From an uncultured Desulfovibrio sp. (GTDB lineage Bacteria > Desulfobacterota > Desulfovibrionia > Desulfovibrionales > Desulfovibrionaceae): a stretch of 16,741 nucleotides of DNA. Location: the NCBI GenBank assembly GCA_945871415.1, contig CAMBWG010000007.1:1-16741 (forward strand). Reading direction: 5' to 3'. The position numbers and the translations under genes are program-made. The notes beneath the pieces were generated by a model. That model saw only the letters and a program-made list of their open reading frames with translations. It did no database searches and had not been told where the DNA came from. Below, in pieces: positions 1 through 7,479 of the stretch (the stretch's first letter is position 1; every line of letters starts with the position of its first letter).

Positions 1-220
1 CCTCTCAGGGTATCGTTAAGAGAAATCAAGCGAACCTGTTTTCCGTAACGCACGAGAAAGCTGCCGAGGGGCAGGGGGGGCCAACCTCAGACGCACGGAA
101 GAAAAGGACATGGACTCATTCTTTTTTATCGGCAAAAAGCCCGTAACGTTGAGTCTCGCAAGCAATATTTTACTTATCGCCTCTGTCCGCCGGACACGGC
201 GTACGGCGGCAGAAAAGCAT
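1..220. other. 5' edge region without a confident gene
   Basis: No recognisable gene. On the plus strand one frame is open from the window edge (base 3) to a TAA at 144-146, 47 codons rich in Lys, Ser and Thr. Its codon use is unlike the GC-rich third positions of the other genes, so it is only a weak candidate for the 3' end of an upstream gene. A second frame opens at the ATG at 110, after a purine-rich stretch, but runs through the terminator hairpin and into antisense of ilvD, so I do not call it. A short hairpin (TGTCC/GGACA, about 185-197) precedes the terminator. I compared the stretch by eye with common riboswitches, SRP RNA, RNase P RNA and tmRNA and saw no match. Confidence 0.3.
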
Positions 221-250
221 AAAGGGGAGCCAGGCTCCCCCTTCTTTTTC
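221..250. terminator. intrinsic terminator, probably bidirectional
   Basis: The hairpin is GGGGAG / CTCCCC around a short CCAGG loop, flanked by A-rich sequence on the left and CTTCTTTTT on the right. On the plus strand the T-tract is good, which would end a transcript entering from the left. On the minus strand it lies 35 nt after the ilvD stop and is followed by TTTATGCTTTT, so it can also terminate ilvD. Confidence 0.65.
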
Positions 251-285
251 TATGAACAGCCTGTTGGATCAGAAAACCCGCCTTT

Positions 286-1968
286 TCACACCGGCTTGTA
301 CATGGCGCCGCTGTCGGCGGAGCTGACCATATTGGCGTAGCGCCGCAGCACGGGATAGGGGCACTCCTTGCGCGGAGGCGTCAGTTCGCCGCGCCGCCGG
401 GCCAGTTCGGCCTCGTCCACCAGCAGCTCCAGACGGCGGTTGGGGATGTCCACAAGGATGCGGTCCCCGTCGCGCACCAGGGCGATGGGGCCGCCGTTGG
501 CCGCTTCCGGCGAGATGTGGCCGATGGCCGCGCCGTTGGTGCCGCCGGAAAAGCGCCCGTCGGTGAGCAGAGCGACGTCCTTACCGAGGCCCATGCCGGT
601 AATGGCGGACGTGGGCGAGAGCATTTCACGCATGCCCGGGCCGCCGCGGGGACCTTCGTAACGGATGACGACCGCGTCGCCGGGCTTGATCTTGCCGTCG
701 AGGATGGCGTGCATGGCGTCTTCTTCGCCGTCGAAGACGCGGGCGCGCACGTCGCGACACATCATTTCCGGGGCCACGGCGGACTGCTTGACGACAGCGC
801 CGTTGGGCGCAAGGCTGCCGCGCAGGATGGCGATACCGCCTTCTTTGGAATAGGCCTTGTCGATGGGATGGATAACGTCTTCGTCAAGAATGCGGGCATG
901 GCGCTCGGCGAGGTTTTCGCCGACGGTTTTGCCGGTGACGGTCAGACAGTCCTTGCGGATCAGACCGAGCTTGTCCAGTTCGCTCATGACGGCGGGGATG
1001 CCGCCCGCATTTTCCAGATCTATCATATAATGCTTGCCCGCGGGCGAGAGCTTGCACAGGTTGGGAGCCTTGCGGCTGACCTCGTCGAAAATTTCAAGCC
1101 CGATTTCGAGTCCCGCCTCATGGAAGATGGCGGGCAGGTGCAGGGTCGTATTGGTGGAGCAGCCCAGCGCCATGTCCACGGCAATGGCGTTTTCCACGGC
1201 GTCGCGGGTCACGATGTCGCGGGGGCGGATGCCCTTTTCCAGAATTTCCATGACGCGCATGCCCGCCTGCTTGGCCAGGCGCAGACGCGCCGAATAGGCG
1301 GCGGGAATGGTTCCGTTGCCGGGCAGGGCCACGCCGATGGTTTCGGCCAGGCAGTTCATGGAGTTGGCCGTGAACATGCCCGCGCAGGAGCCGCAGCCGG
1401 GACAGGCGCGTTCTTCATAGGCCGTAAGTTCCTCTTCGGTCATCTGTCCGTTGCGCACGCGGCCCACGGCCTCGAAAAGGGTGATGAGGTCCCCTTTCTG
1501 ATCCCGGTTCAGATCGCCGGGCAGCATGGGGCCGCCGGAGACGAGGATCGAGGGAATGTTCAGGCGCATCATGGCCATGAGCATGCCGGGAACGCATTTG
1601 TCGCAGTTGGGGATAAAGACCAGCGCGTCGAAGGCATGGGCGCGGGCCATGATCTCGATGGAGTCGGCGATGAACTCGCGCGAGGGCAGAGAGAAGCGCA
1701 TGCCCTCGTGATTCATGGCCAGACCGTCACAGACGGCAATGGCGGGAAATTCCAGCGGTGTGCCGCCGGCCATGCGGACGCCGGCTTTGACGGCTTCGGC
1801 GAGCTTGTCGAGGTGCATGTGCCCGGGCACAACTTCGTTGGCGGCGTTGACCACGCCCACCAGCGGGCGGTTGATTTCCTCGCGGGTCAGGCCCAGGGCG
1901 TACAGGAGAGAGCGATGCGGCGCTTTTTCGAGGCCGCTTTTCATTTTTTTGCTGCGTTCGTCTTTCAT
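286..1968 (-). CDS. ilvD: dihydroxy-acid dehydratase
   Basis: IlvD dehydrates 2,3-dihydroxy-3-methylbutanoate and its C6 analogue to the 2-oxo acids in valine, isoleucine and leucine (and pantothenate) synthesis, in the cytoplasm. The 560-residue length is within the family range. NCDKC at 121-125 and CPGCGSC at 190-196 supply the Fe-S and metal ligands, followed by the conserved [10 protein letters not shown] and later GPRGGPGM and GRFSGGTNG blocks. The early loop reads NEVVPGH, without the cysteine found there in [2Fe-2S] dehydratases and like the E. coli enzyme, so an oxygen-labile [4Fe-4S] form is inferred. I chose the ATG at 1966-1968 because AAAGGA lies just upstream and homology begins there; upstream in-frame codons look non-coding. 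The gene is separated from the maf operon by a terminator and a family 1 repeat, so it probably has its own promoter. Confidence 0.97.
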   Translation of the reverse strand: MKDERSKKMKSGLEKAPHRSLLYALGLTREEINRPLVGVVNAANEVVPGHMHLDKLAEAVKAGVRMAGGTPLEFPAIAVCDGLAMNHEGMRFSLPSREFIADSIEIMARAHAFDALVFIPNCDKCVPGMLMAMMRLNIPSILVSGGPMLPGDLNRDQKGDLITLFEAVGRVRNGQMTEEELTAYEERACPGCGSCAGMFTANSMNCLAETIGVALPGNGTIPAAYSARLRLAKQAGMRVMEILEKGIRPRDIVTRDAVENAIAVDMALGCSTNTTLHLPAIFHEAGLEIGLEIFDEVSRKAPNLCKLSPAGKHYMIDLENAGGIPAVMSELDKLGLIRKDCLTVTGKTVGENLAERHARILDEDVIHPIDKAYSKEGGIAILRGSLAPNGAVVKQSAVAPEMMCRDVRARVFDGEEDAMHAILDGKIKPGDAVVIRYEGPRGGPGMREMLSPTSAITGMGLGKDVALLTDGRFSGGTNGAAIGHISPEAANGGPIALVRDGDRILVDIPNRRLELLVDEAELARRRGELTPPRKECPYPVLRRYANMVSSADSGAMYKPV

Positions 1969-2042
1969 AGAGTATCCTTTGCGGCGCGCAATGCCGGTTG
2001 GCGCGGCGCGGCACAAGCCGTCGCGCAAGCGTCATTGTTACG

Positions 2043-2073
2043 AAAAAACGCCGGGGTCGTAAACCTCCGGCGT
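2043..2073 (-). terminator. intrinsic terminator after the Trm112-yfcE-maf operon
   Basis: Read on the minus strand, stem arms ACGCCGG and CCGGCGT (extended by two GG/CC pairs with one bulge) are followed directly by TTTTTT. It lies about 180 nt after the maf stop, beyond the family 1 repeat, and 75 nt before the ilvD start. I read it as the end of the maf operon. An ilvD attenuator is possible, but no leader peptide rich in Leu, Ile or Val codons precedes it. Confidence 0.7.
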
Positions 2074-2098
2074 CGGGTGTCATGATGGGCGCGGGATA

Positions 2099-2240
2099 GA
2101 GCGTTTCACCTTTGAAAAAGGCGAAACACGAGGCGGCGGCACAACGCCGCCCGGCCCGAACGGGCGGAAAAACCGCGTTTTTTCCGCGAAACGACAGGTC
2201 GTATGGTTTGGGACGCAACGCGTTTCAAACTGAAATGCTC
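2099..2240 (+). repeat. family 1 intergenic repeat, copy 1
   Basis: Complete copy, 142 bp, between the maf stop and ilvD. In order it holds stem-loop 1 (GCGTTTCACC / GGCGAAAC), stem-loop 2 (GGCGGC / GCCGCC), stem-loop 3 (GCGGAAAAA / TTTTTTCCGC) and stem-loop 4 (GTTTGGGACGC / GCGTTTCAAAC, with two mispairs). The ends are GAGCG and ATGCTC, an imperfect terminal inverted repeat. Its right end is only 14 nt from the last base of the maf stop codon. Confidence 0.85.
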
Positions 2241-2254
2241 CAGGCCGGCGGCTG

Positions 2255-2893
2255 TCAGCGCGGCGTCCCGGTAGCGCCGGGACATATCCAGCCCTGTTCC
2301 AGCAGGCGGGCCGCCAGCCGGGTGACGGGCAGGCCGACGACGTTGCTCCATGAGCCCCGCACTTCAGAGACAAGGAAAGCCCCCTGTCCCTGAATGGCAT
2401 AGGCTCCGGCCTTGTCCAGCGGTTCGCCGGTGCGCACGTAGGCGCGCAGAATATCGTCCGGCCAGGGATGGAAACGGACGCTGCTGCTTTCGCTGAAGCT
2501 CTGCTCCCTGCCGTCGGGGGTGACGAGGCAGACGCCGCTGATGACGTGGTGTTCCCTGCCGGAAAGATCATGGAGCATGCGCAGAGCATCGGCATCGTCG
2601 CAGGGTTTGCCCAGCAGACGGGAGTCCAGCGCCACGATGGTATCGGCCGCCAGCAGCAGAAGGTCCGAAGACGGCCCGCCCACGAGGTCGAGAGCCGCCC
2701 GGGCCTTGGCCGCGGCGGCGCGCCGCACATAGGCGTCCGGCTTTTCGCCGGGCAGCGGGCGAGGCTCCGCGGCGTCCGGCACGCAGACCTCAAAAGGCAG
2801 TCCCCATTCCTCCATGAAGCTGCGGCGGCGCGGCGAGGCTGAGGCCAGAATCAGCCGCAGGCCGGGTTTCAGACAAAAGAGAGGGGTGCTCAT
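2255..2893 (-). CDS. maf: Maf-family nucleoside triphosphate pyrophosphatase, YhdE type
   Basis: Maf proteins hydrolyse non-canonical or excess nucleoside triphosphates to the monophosphate and pyrophosphate in the cytoplasm. The 212 residues carry the signature SASPRR (18-23), AADTIV (82-87) with the catalytic Asp84, GKP (95-97), and KAGAYAIQGQGAFLV (161-175) with SWSNVVGLPV. The AGAY.IQG form is typical of the dTTP/UTP-preferring YhdE branch rather than the m7GTP-preferring YceF branch; that substrate is inferred from the motif. The start ATG shares ATGA with the stop of the phosphoesterase upstream, so the two are probably translationally coupled. A roughly 10-residue extension precedes the usual Maf start, which is common. 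An alternative start is unlikely because of the overlap and the CGGAG just upstream. Confidence 0.95.
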   Translation of the reverse strand: MSTPLFCLKPGLRLILASASPRRRSFMEEWGLPFEVCVPDAAEPRPLPGEKPDAYVRRAAAAKARAALDLVGGPSSDLLLLAADTIVALDSRLLGKPCDDADALRMLHDLSGREHHVISGVCLVTPDGREQSFSESSSVRFHPWPDDILRAYVRTGEPLDKAGAYAIQGQGAFLVSEVRGSWSNVVGLPVTRLAARLLEQGWICPGATGTPR

Positions 2894-3450
2894 GCCCCGG
2901 CGGCTCCGTTGGGGCGGTGTTGCAGGACGATATTGCCGTCCGTGTCCAGAACACTGAAGCAGCCGTCTTCATAAAGACCGTAGCTGGCGCGTGAGCCGCC
3001 CTTGGGCAGGCTGAGGGACCCGGGATTCCAGAAGTGGAGGCCGTCCAGGGTTTCGCCGCGCGGCACATGCGTATGTCCGCGCAGCAGGACGGTGCCCTTT
3101 TCAAACTGCGGAATGGGGGGCATTTCGGGAATATGATGCCCGTGGCTGACGAAAATATGCAGATTGTCGGCGTCTATCCAGGCGCTTTCAGTGACGGGGA
3201 AAGGCAGCAGGCCGAGATCCACTTCGGCGTCGCAGTTGCCGCGCACGGCGGTCACAGGGCAGGGCAGAGAACGCATGGTCTCCAGCACGCCCAGCGTATC
3301 GTAGCCCCGCGGCAGTCTGTTGCGCGGACCGTGGTAGACAAGATCGCCGAGCAGCACGAGCCGTTCCGGGGCAAGGGCGCGGGCCCGGTCGCAGATGAAG
3401 CGCAGGGCTTCCAGCGAGCCGTGCAGATCGGAAGCGATGAGCAGGCGCAT
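2890..3450 (-). CDS. YfcE/MJ0936-type metallophosphoesterase
   Basis: A 186-residue calcineurin-like phosphodiesterase of the small YfcE class, with a two-metal active site. All metal-binding blocks are visible: DLHG (D8, H10), GDLVYHG (D36), GNCD (N72), SHGHH (H103) and GHTHVPRG (H126, H128), then the family's NPGS motif (142-145). E. coli YfcE hydrolyses artificial phosphodiesters and its natural substrate is unknown, so I give no physiological role. The ATG at 3448-3450 is chosen over an upstream in-frame ATG because AAGGAGGG sits 8 nt before it. It overlaps the upstream Trm112-like stop by one base (TGATG) and the maf start by four, so this is one transcript. Confidence 0.93.
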   Translation of the reverse strand: MRLLIASDLHGSLEALRFICDRARALAPERLVLLGDLVYHGPRNRLPRGYDTLGVLETMRSLPCPVTAVRGNCDAEVDLGLLPFPVTESAWIDADNLHIFVSHGHHIPEMPPIPQFEKGTVLLRGHTHVPRGETLDGLHFWNPGSLSLPKGGSRASYGLYEDGCFSVLDTDGNIVLQHRPNGAAGA

Positions 3451-3650
3451 CAGTTGCGCCCTCCTTCCGTCCACTGATTATGAGGAACGGCTTCTTCCAC
3501 CAGCATGACGGGAATGCCGTCGCGCACGGGGTAGACCACGGCGCAGGCAGGGCAGAGAAAACCGTCGGGGTTCCCGGTATCGCCCAGGGCTTCCAGCGAG
3601 CCGTGGCAGCGGGGGCAGGCCAGTATTTCAAGCAGCTCTTGCGTGTTCAT
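3450..3650 (-). CDS. Trm112-family zinc-ribbon protein
   Basis: A 66-residue Trm112/YcaR-like protein. CPRC (12-15) and CPAC (33-36) form the expected four-cysteine zinc site, followed by the family's YPVRDGIPVML block (40-50). Eukaryotic and archaeal Trm112 activates several methyltransferases; the role of bacterial members is less clear, so a partner-binding role is only inferred. The start at 3648-3650 has AGAGG upstream. It is the first gene of the minus-strand operon, coupled to the phosphoesterase through a one-base TGATG overlap. A methyltransferase lies about 1.1 kb away on the other strand (4739-5509), a possible partner but without direct support. Confidence 0.92.
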   Translation of the reverse strand: MNTQELLEILACPRCHGSLEALGDTGNPDGFLCPACAVVYPVRDGIPVMLVEEAVPHNQWTEGGRN

Positions 3651-3748
3651 CGAAAAAAACCTCTGCTGTACCCTTATTCCTGAGGAAAAGGATGTGACGG
3701 AATGGCGTCGTTCTTTCGGGCTGAAGCCCGGGAACGGCATCGAGGGCG

Positions 3749-3777
3749 AGCATAGCCGGAGCCTGTGTGTGATGCAA
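3749..3777 (-). promoter_or_regulatory. putative sigma70 promoter of the Trm112-yfcE-maf operon
   Basis: On the minus strand TTGCAT (3777-3772) is separated by exactly 17 nt from TATGCT (3754-3749). That places the transcript start about 90 nt before the Trm112-like start codon. A small GC hairpin (CGGGCT / AGCCCG, about 3718-3731) lies in the leader. Judged by eye only. Confidence 0.45.
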
Positions 3778-3851
3778 GCAGCGGGGACGGGCGACCGTTG
3801 CACTTGCTTTTTTTGCATGATGACTTAGGGTAGAGGCAGAGAGGATTGTGT

Positions 3852-4712
3852 ATGAAGCTTGTTGATCTGCATACCCACACCCAGGCTTCCGACGGTACGA
3901 ACGCGCCCGGCGATCTGGTGCGGCTGGCGCAGGAGTGCGGTCTGGCGGCAGTGGCCATCACGGATCATGATACGGTTTCAGGACTTGCCGAGGCTCAGGC
4001 CGCCGGAAAGGAATGCGGAATAGACGTGGTGCGGGGGTGCGAACTCTCGACCAGCACCGATATGGGCGAGATGCACATTCTCGGTCTCTGGTTGCCGGAG
4101 GACGTGAGTCCTCTGCAGGGAAAGCTGGAATTTCTGCGGCGAAAACGGGGCGAACGCAATATCCGTATCGTGGAAAAACTGCAGCATCTCGGCATCGATA
4201 TTTCCATAGAGGAAGTTCTGGACGAAGCCCGGGGCGAGTGCGTGGGGCGGCCGCATATTGCGGCGGTGCTTATCCGCAAGGGCGTCGTGAAGGATATCGG
4301 CTCGGCTTTCAAGGAATATCTTGGCTACTACGGCAAGGCTTATCTGCCCAAGGATGTTCTGGAGCCGGAAGAAGCCGTGCGCCTGTTGTGCGAGCTGGGG
4401 GCGACCGTGAGCTGGGCGCATCCCATGCTGTCGAAGACCAGCGACGAATGGCGGGACAATTTCCTGCGCCGTCTGGTGGACAACGGCCTGAGCGCCATAG
4501 AGGCCTATCACAGCGAACATTCCGACGCGGATGTGCGTGTCTGCATTGATATGGCGCGCCGTTACGGACTGGCCCTGAGCGGCGGTTCGGATTATCACGG
4601 GACCAATAAACCGAAGATTCGCCTCGGCGTCGGCTACGGGGGGCTGCGTGTGCCCTATGCCGTGTACGAGGCATTGCAGACGCAACGCGCCCGGCGCGGC
4701 CTGCCCGTGTAG
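3852..4712 (+). CDS. PHP-domain phosphoesterase, TrpH/YciV (RNase AM) type
   Basis: The 286-residue protein has the full PHP metal-ligand series: DLHTHTQASDG (5-15; H7, H9, D14), ITDHDT (D38, H39, D40), GCELS (E64), H75, GRPHIA (H135), WAHP (H190), AYHS (H220) and GGSDYHG (D247, H249). Length and motifs match the YciV/TrpH family. E. coli RNase AM of this family trims 5' ends of small rRNA precursors, and other members act as 3',5'-nucleoside bisphosphate phosphatases, so the substrate is not settled here. The start is the ATG at 3852, six bases after GAGAGGA; a TTG two codons upstream is less likely. It heads a plus-strand operon with the methyltransferase (26 nt gap) and cheW, and is divergent from the Trm112-like operon. 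Confidence 0.92.
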   Translation: MKLVDLHTHTQASDGTNAPGDLVRLAQECGLAAVAITDHDTVSGLAEAQAAGKECGIDVVRGCELSTSTDMGEMHILGLWLPEDVSPLQGKLEFLRRKRGERNIRIVEKLQHLGIDISIEEVLDEARGECVGRPHIAAVLIRKGVVKDIGSAFKEYLGYYGKAYLPKDVLEPEEAVRLLCELGATVSWAHPMLSKTSDEWRDNFLRRLVDNGLSAIEAYHSEHSDADVRVCIDMARRYGLALSGGSDYHGTNKPKIRLGVGYGGLRVPYAVYEALQTQRARRGLPV

Positions 4713-4738
4713 GCCGTCCGGCGGCTGCGAGGGGACTT

Positions 4739-5509
4739 ATGCGCCGTTTTTATCAGGAAAGCTGGCAGGGGATTCCGTTCAGCACCTTTTCGCATCTTTC
4801 CTTTTTTCATCTGGCGGAGCCCAAGTTCTACGGCACCTTCTATGAAGAATTGTTTCGCCGTTACAAGAACTGGGAGGATCTGCCCGCGCAATGGCGCGAG
4901 AACAAGAAGCAGGATGCCGCGTGGCTGGCGCGAATTCTTGAGGAGCGGCGGCGGGCCGAGGACTGGCCGCCGGATCGGCCCTTGCGCGTGCTGTCCATAG
5001 GCAGCGGCGTCGGCTATATGGAGCACGCTCTGCTGGAGCAGGTTCCCGGGCTGGAGCTGCATGTCAATGAGCCGAGCACCGTGGGCATGCGCTGGCTGCG
5101 CAACATCATCCCGGCGGATCGCATCTACATAGGGCTGCCGCCAGCCTGCCTGCCCTCAGACATTCAGTATGACATGATCTATCTTTCCGCCGTGGATTAC
5201 AGTATACCACAGCGGGAGCTGGAACATCTGCTGGGAGAGCTCCGTTCTCAGCTGACGCCCGGCGGCGAACTGGTCTGTCTGTCCGCCTCGCTGCTGGAAG
5301 AAGATTCCTTTGTGGGCAGTCTGGTCAATCTGCTGAAGAATATCATCCGCTGCGGCCTGCATTTCCTTGGAGTGCGGCGGCAGCAGTTCTGGGGCTGGCG
5401 TCGCACGCGAGCCGAATACAAGGCCCTGTTCCGGGAGGCCGGTTTCGCCAATATCCGGGACGGATGGCTGGACGACAATGTCGAAACCTATTGGATTCGC
5501 GGCGTATAA
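4739..5509 (+). CDS. class I SAM-dependent methyltransferase, substrate unknown
   Basis: 256 residues. After a hydrophilic 80-residue N-terminal region rich in aromatic and charged residues comes the Rossmann SAM motif VLSIGSGVGYMEHALLEQ (84-101), an acidic residue in HVNEPS (E111) that would hold the ribose, YDMIYLSAVDYSIP (144-157) as motif II, and LTPGGELVCLSASL (172-185) as motif III. The C-terminal part ends in a Trp/Arg-rich block and FREAGF, a common closing helix-strand of small-molecule methyltransferases. I cannot assign a substrate. GAGGGG lies four bases before the ATG. It is 26 nt after the PHP gene and 22 nt before cheW, so it is co-transcribed. Confidence 0.85.
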   Translation: MRRFYQESWQGIPFSTFSHLSFFHLAEPKFYGTFYEELFRRYKNWEDLPAQWRENKKQDAAWLARILEERRRAEDWPPDRPLRVLSIGSGVGYMEHALLEQVPGLELHVNEPSTVGMRWLRNIIPADRIYIGLPPACLPSDIQYDMIYLSAVDYSIPQRELEHLLGELRSQLTPGGELVCLSASLLEEDSFVGSLVNLLKNIIRCGLHFLGVRRQQFWGWRRTRAEYKALFREAGFANIRDGWLDDNVETYWIRGV

Positions 5510-5531
5510 CGCGCCCGTCAAGGAGGGATGC

Positions 5532-6008
5532 ATGGACGATGCGCTGAACAAGAGCGGCAATGAGATCTTGCAGCTGGTGACGTTTTCCATCGGTGAAGAG
5601 GATTTCGGCGTGGATATCCTCAAGGTGCAGGAAATCATCCGCATGATGGATATCACCAAGGTGCCGCGCGCTCCTGAATTCGTGGAGGGCGTCATCAACC
5701 TGCGCGGCAAGGTCATTCCCATTATCGACCTGCGCCGCCGTTTCGGCCGGGCTCCGCGTCCTCACGACAAGGATACGCGCATTATCGTTATCGAGATGAG
5801 CGGCATCATTGTGGGCTTTGTGGTGGACGCCGTGTCCGAGGTGCTGCGCATACCCAAGAGCACGGTGGAGCCGGCGCCGCCGGTCGTGGCGGGCGTGGAC
5901 GCCGACTACATCAGCGGCGTGGGCAAGCTTGAAGATCGACTGCTGATTCTGCTCGATCTCGACAAGCTGCTTTCCAGCGAGGACCTGGACATGCTCAGCG
6001 AGATATAA
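5532..6008 (+). CDS. cheW: chemotaxis coupling protein CheW
   Basis: A single-domain CheW of 158 residues that bridges chemoreceptors and the CheA kinase at the inner membrane. The fold is evident from LVTFSIGEEDFGVDILKVQE (15-34), the core VEGVINLRGKVIPIIDL (51-67) with the conserved Asn-Leu-Arg-Gly receptor-binding turn, IIVGFVVDAVSEVL (92-105) and YISGVGKLEDRLLILLDL (126-143). The ATG at 5532 follows AGGAGGG at ideal distance; the frame remains open further upstream inside the methyltransferase gene, but that part is out of phase with it and non-homologous. It is an orphan: no cheA, cheR or receptor gene is nearby, and it ends an operon of RNA/nucleotide-type enzymes. Confidence 0.95.
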   Translation: MDDALNKSGNEILQLVTFSIGEEDFGVDILKVQEIIRMMDITKVPRAPEFVEGVINLRGKVIPIIDLRRRFGRAPRPHDKDTRIIVIEMSGIIVGFVVDAVSEVLRIPKSTVEPAPPVVAGVDADYISGVGKLEDRLLILLDLDKLLSSEDLDMLSEI

Positions 6009-6021
6009 CTCTGTTCCTTGC

Positions 6022-6070
6022 AACAACAAAAAACGGCGGAAGGTTTCTTCCGCCGTTTTTTGTTGTTTTA
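6022..6070 (+). terminator. strong intrinsic terminator after cheW
   Basis: A perfect 21-bp inverted repeat (6022-6042 with 6047-6067, GTTT loop) has a GC-rich core CGGCGGAAG / CTTCCGCCG and an outer A-tract/T-tract TTTTTTGTTGTTTTA. It starts 14 nt after the cheW stop. The symmetrical A/T flanks would let it work on both strands. Confidence 0.93.
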
Positions 6071-6137
6071 GAGCGTGTTAGAGCCTGTTAATACAGATTT
6101 GCAATTTATTTCAAATAAATAGAAATGTCGAACGCTC
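6071..6137 (+). repeat. family 3 AT-rich element with GAGCGT / AACGCTC ends
   Basis: A 67-bp AT-rich island in GC-rich surroundings. It begins GAGCGTGTTAGAGC, ends AACGCTC, and contains the perfect palindrome ATTTATTT / AAATAAAT (6104-6120, one central C). A diverged copy follows the family 1 repeat at the right end of the window (16689 onward), sharing CTGTTA, a TTTATT core and ATAAATAGAAA. Confidence 0.6.
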
Positions 6138-6142
6138 CGGTT

Positions 6143-6262
6143 CCTTCTGAAAAAGCGCGCTGGGGAAGGGATGGGGGGCTTGGGGGAAGGACTACAAGAA
6201 CGCCTTTCCTTCGGAAAGGCTGGGCCCTCTCGCGCTAGCAGAGGGGGTTCCCTTCCCCCCAA
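6143..6262 (-). repeat. family 2 post-stop repeat, copy A
   Basis: Read in the sense of the minus-strand dehydrogenase, it starts 19 nt after the stop. The outer stem is TTGGGGGGAAGG / CCTTCCCCCAA (one bulge) and encloses two inner hairpins, CCCTCT / AGAGGG and CCTTTCC / GGAAAGG (6203-6219), giving a three-way junction. A pyrimidine-rich run and AGCGCGCTTTTT follow. It may serve as the 3' end signal of the dehydrogenase mRNA. Confidence 0.75.
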
Positions 6263-6281
6263 ATAACTTACGAGGTCCGGC

Positions 6282-7208
6282 TTATGCCAGACCGAGATCT
6301 TTCAGCAGGTTGTCCACGGCCATGCGGCCCATGGTATTGGACGAACCCGGCGTGGACGAGGAGCAGTGAGAGCCCATGACCAGATTGTCCAGCGTATACC
6401 AGCCTTCTTCGGCAGGCGGTTCCTGCTCGAAGACGTCAAGACCGGCCCCGTAGATACGGCCTTCCTTCAGGGCCGCCAGCAGGGCCGCGCCGTCGATGAG
6501 GCCGCCGCGGGCCGTGTTGATGAGGATGGCCGTGGGCTTCATCATGGCCAGCCGTCCGGCGTTGATCATATGGCGGGTGCTGTCGTCCAGCACGGTATGC
6601 AGACTGATGAAGTCGGCTTCGCGGCAGATGCGTTCCACATCGGCACGTTCAATGCCGTTTTCCGCGGCATAGGCGTCATCCCAGTAGAGATCGTGGGCCA
6701 GAATCTTCATGGAGAAACCGCGGGCGCGGCGCACAACCGCCTTGCCGATGCTGCCAAGGCCGATGATGCCCAGCGTCGCGCCGAAGAGGTCCGTGCCCGT
6801 AATTTTGCTCCAGTCCTTGTGGCGGCAGCGGGCGTCAATGAGCGGCACCTTGCGGGCCACCGTCAGCATGAGGGCCAGCGTATAATCGGCCACAGCTTCG
6901 GTGGGCGCGCCCAGGGTGCGGGAAACCCGGATGCCGCGCGCCTCGCAGGCGGCCAGATCGATATTGTCCAGCCCCACGCCGTACTTGGCCACGGCCCGGA
7001 GTTTCGGGGCCGCCTCCAGCACTTCGGCGGAGACGGGGTCCACGCCCACGATCAGGCCTTCGCAGTCGGCAAGACGGGCTTTCATGGCCGCGGCATCAAG
7101 AATGCCGCCCGTGTCGTTGCGGCTGTACTCGATGCCCGCGGCGCGCAGGCGATCAAAGAGCGTCGGGTCTGTTTTGCCGAAGGAACGCGGCGTTACCAGC
7201 ACTTTCAT
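6282..7208 (-). CDS. NAD-dependent D-2-hydroxyacid dehydrogenase (SerA-like)
   Basis: 308 residues of the D-isomer 2-hydroxyacid dehydrogenase fold. YGVGLDNID (77-85) is the substrate-side signature, IGLGSIG (149-155) the dinucleotide motif, and Asp173 in AHDLY favours NAD over NADP. The catalytic set is R234 (NTARGGLID), E263 (DVFEQEPP) and H281 in GSHCSSST. The region after the histidine, SSSTPGSSNTMG, differs from the usual AxxTxEa form. The length lacks the ACT domain of classical SerA, so 3-phosphoglycerate is not certain; glyoxylate, hydroxypyruvate, sulfolactate-type or mercapto acids are alternatives. The start at 7208 has AAGGAG seven bases upstream. It is divergent from the symporter/desulfidase pair across a 428-bp region. 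Confidence 0.92.
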   Translation of the reverse strand: MKVLVTPRSFGKTDPTLFDRLRAAGIEYSRNDTGGILDAAAMKARLADCEGLIVGVDPVSAEVLEAAPKLRAVAKYGVGLDNIDLAACEARGIRVSRTLGAPTEAVADYTLALMLTVARKVPLIDARCRHKDWSKITGTDLFGATLGIIGLGSIGKAVVRRARGFSMKILAHDLYWDDAYAAENGIERADVERICREADFISLHTVLDDSTRHMINAGRLAMMKPTAILINTARGGLIDGAALLAALKEGRIYGAGLDVFEQEPPAEEGWYTLDNLVMGSHCSSSTPGSSNTMGRMAVDNLLKDLGLA

Positions 7209-7339
7209 ACACAACTCCTTTTGGGACGGAGACAGGATTTTCAGGGCAGCAGCGCAGGGCGCGCGCCCTGCCGCTCCGCAAGCCTTGCCTCTGGACGGCG
7301 GATTGTCAAGTTCGCGGACCTTTTCCGGCGTGGCGTCCG
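7209..7339 (-). promoter_or_regulatory. leader of the dehydrogenase with a perfect 18-bp palindrome
   Basis: Upstream of the dehydrogenase, TTGACA on the minus strand (7309-7304) is a fair -35 box, but the hexamer 17 nt later (AAGGCT) is a poor -10, so the promoter is uncertain. Between it and the ribosome site lies GCAGGGC-GCGC-GCCCTGC (7254-7271), a perfect palindrome that could be an operator or a leader hairpin. Confidence 0.35.
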
Positions 7340-7479
7340 GAGCGTTTTTCCTTTGGAAACGGGGAAAAGGCGAGGGCTCAGTGCCGCCCGGCTCAAGGAG
7401 AACTGAAAAAACACATTTTTTCCGCGAGACAACAGGCCGTATGGTTTGAAACGCAACGCGTTTCAAACGGAACCTGCTT
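7340..7479 (+). repeat. family 1 intergenic repeat, copy 2 (diverged)
   Basis: A diverged copy. Stem-loops 1 and 2 are degenerate (GAGCGTTTTTCCTTTGG start; GCCGCCCGGC retained). Stem-loop 3 is AAAAAACACATTTTTT, and stem-loop 4 is perfect (GTTTGAAACGC / GCGTTTCAAAC). The right end reads CTGCTTC instead of ATGCTC. It lies in the divergent region between the dehydrogenase and the symporter. Confidence 0.75.

Noticed and set aside
110..340. Small open frame after a purine-rich stretch
   Set aside because: It runs through the terminator hairpin at 221-250 and into antisense of ilvD; no similarity recognised.
517..2085. Open frame of 522 codons on the plus strand
   Set aside because: It is exactly antisense to ilvD, has a composition rich in Gly, His and Asp typical of mirror frames in GC-rich genes, and no recognisable domain.
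2041..2254. Branched-chain amino acid attenuator before ilvD
   Set aside because: A terminator is present, but there is no short leader frame rich in Leu, Ile or Val codons, and the terminator also fits the end of the maf operon.
7209..7466. N-terminal extension of the hydroxyacid dehydrogenase
   Set aside because: The added residues come from the family 1 repeat and leader; the ATG at 7208 has a good ribosome site and matches the family start.
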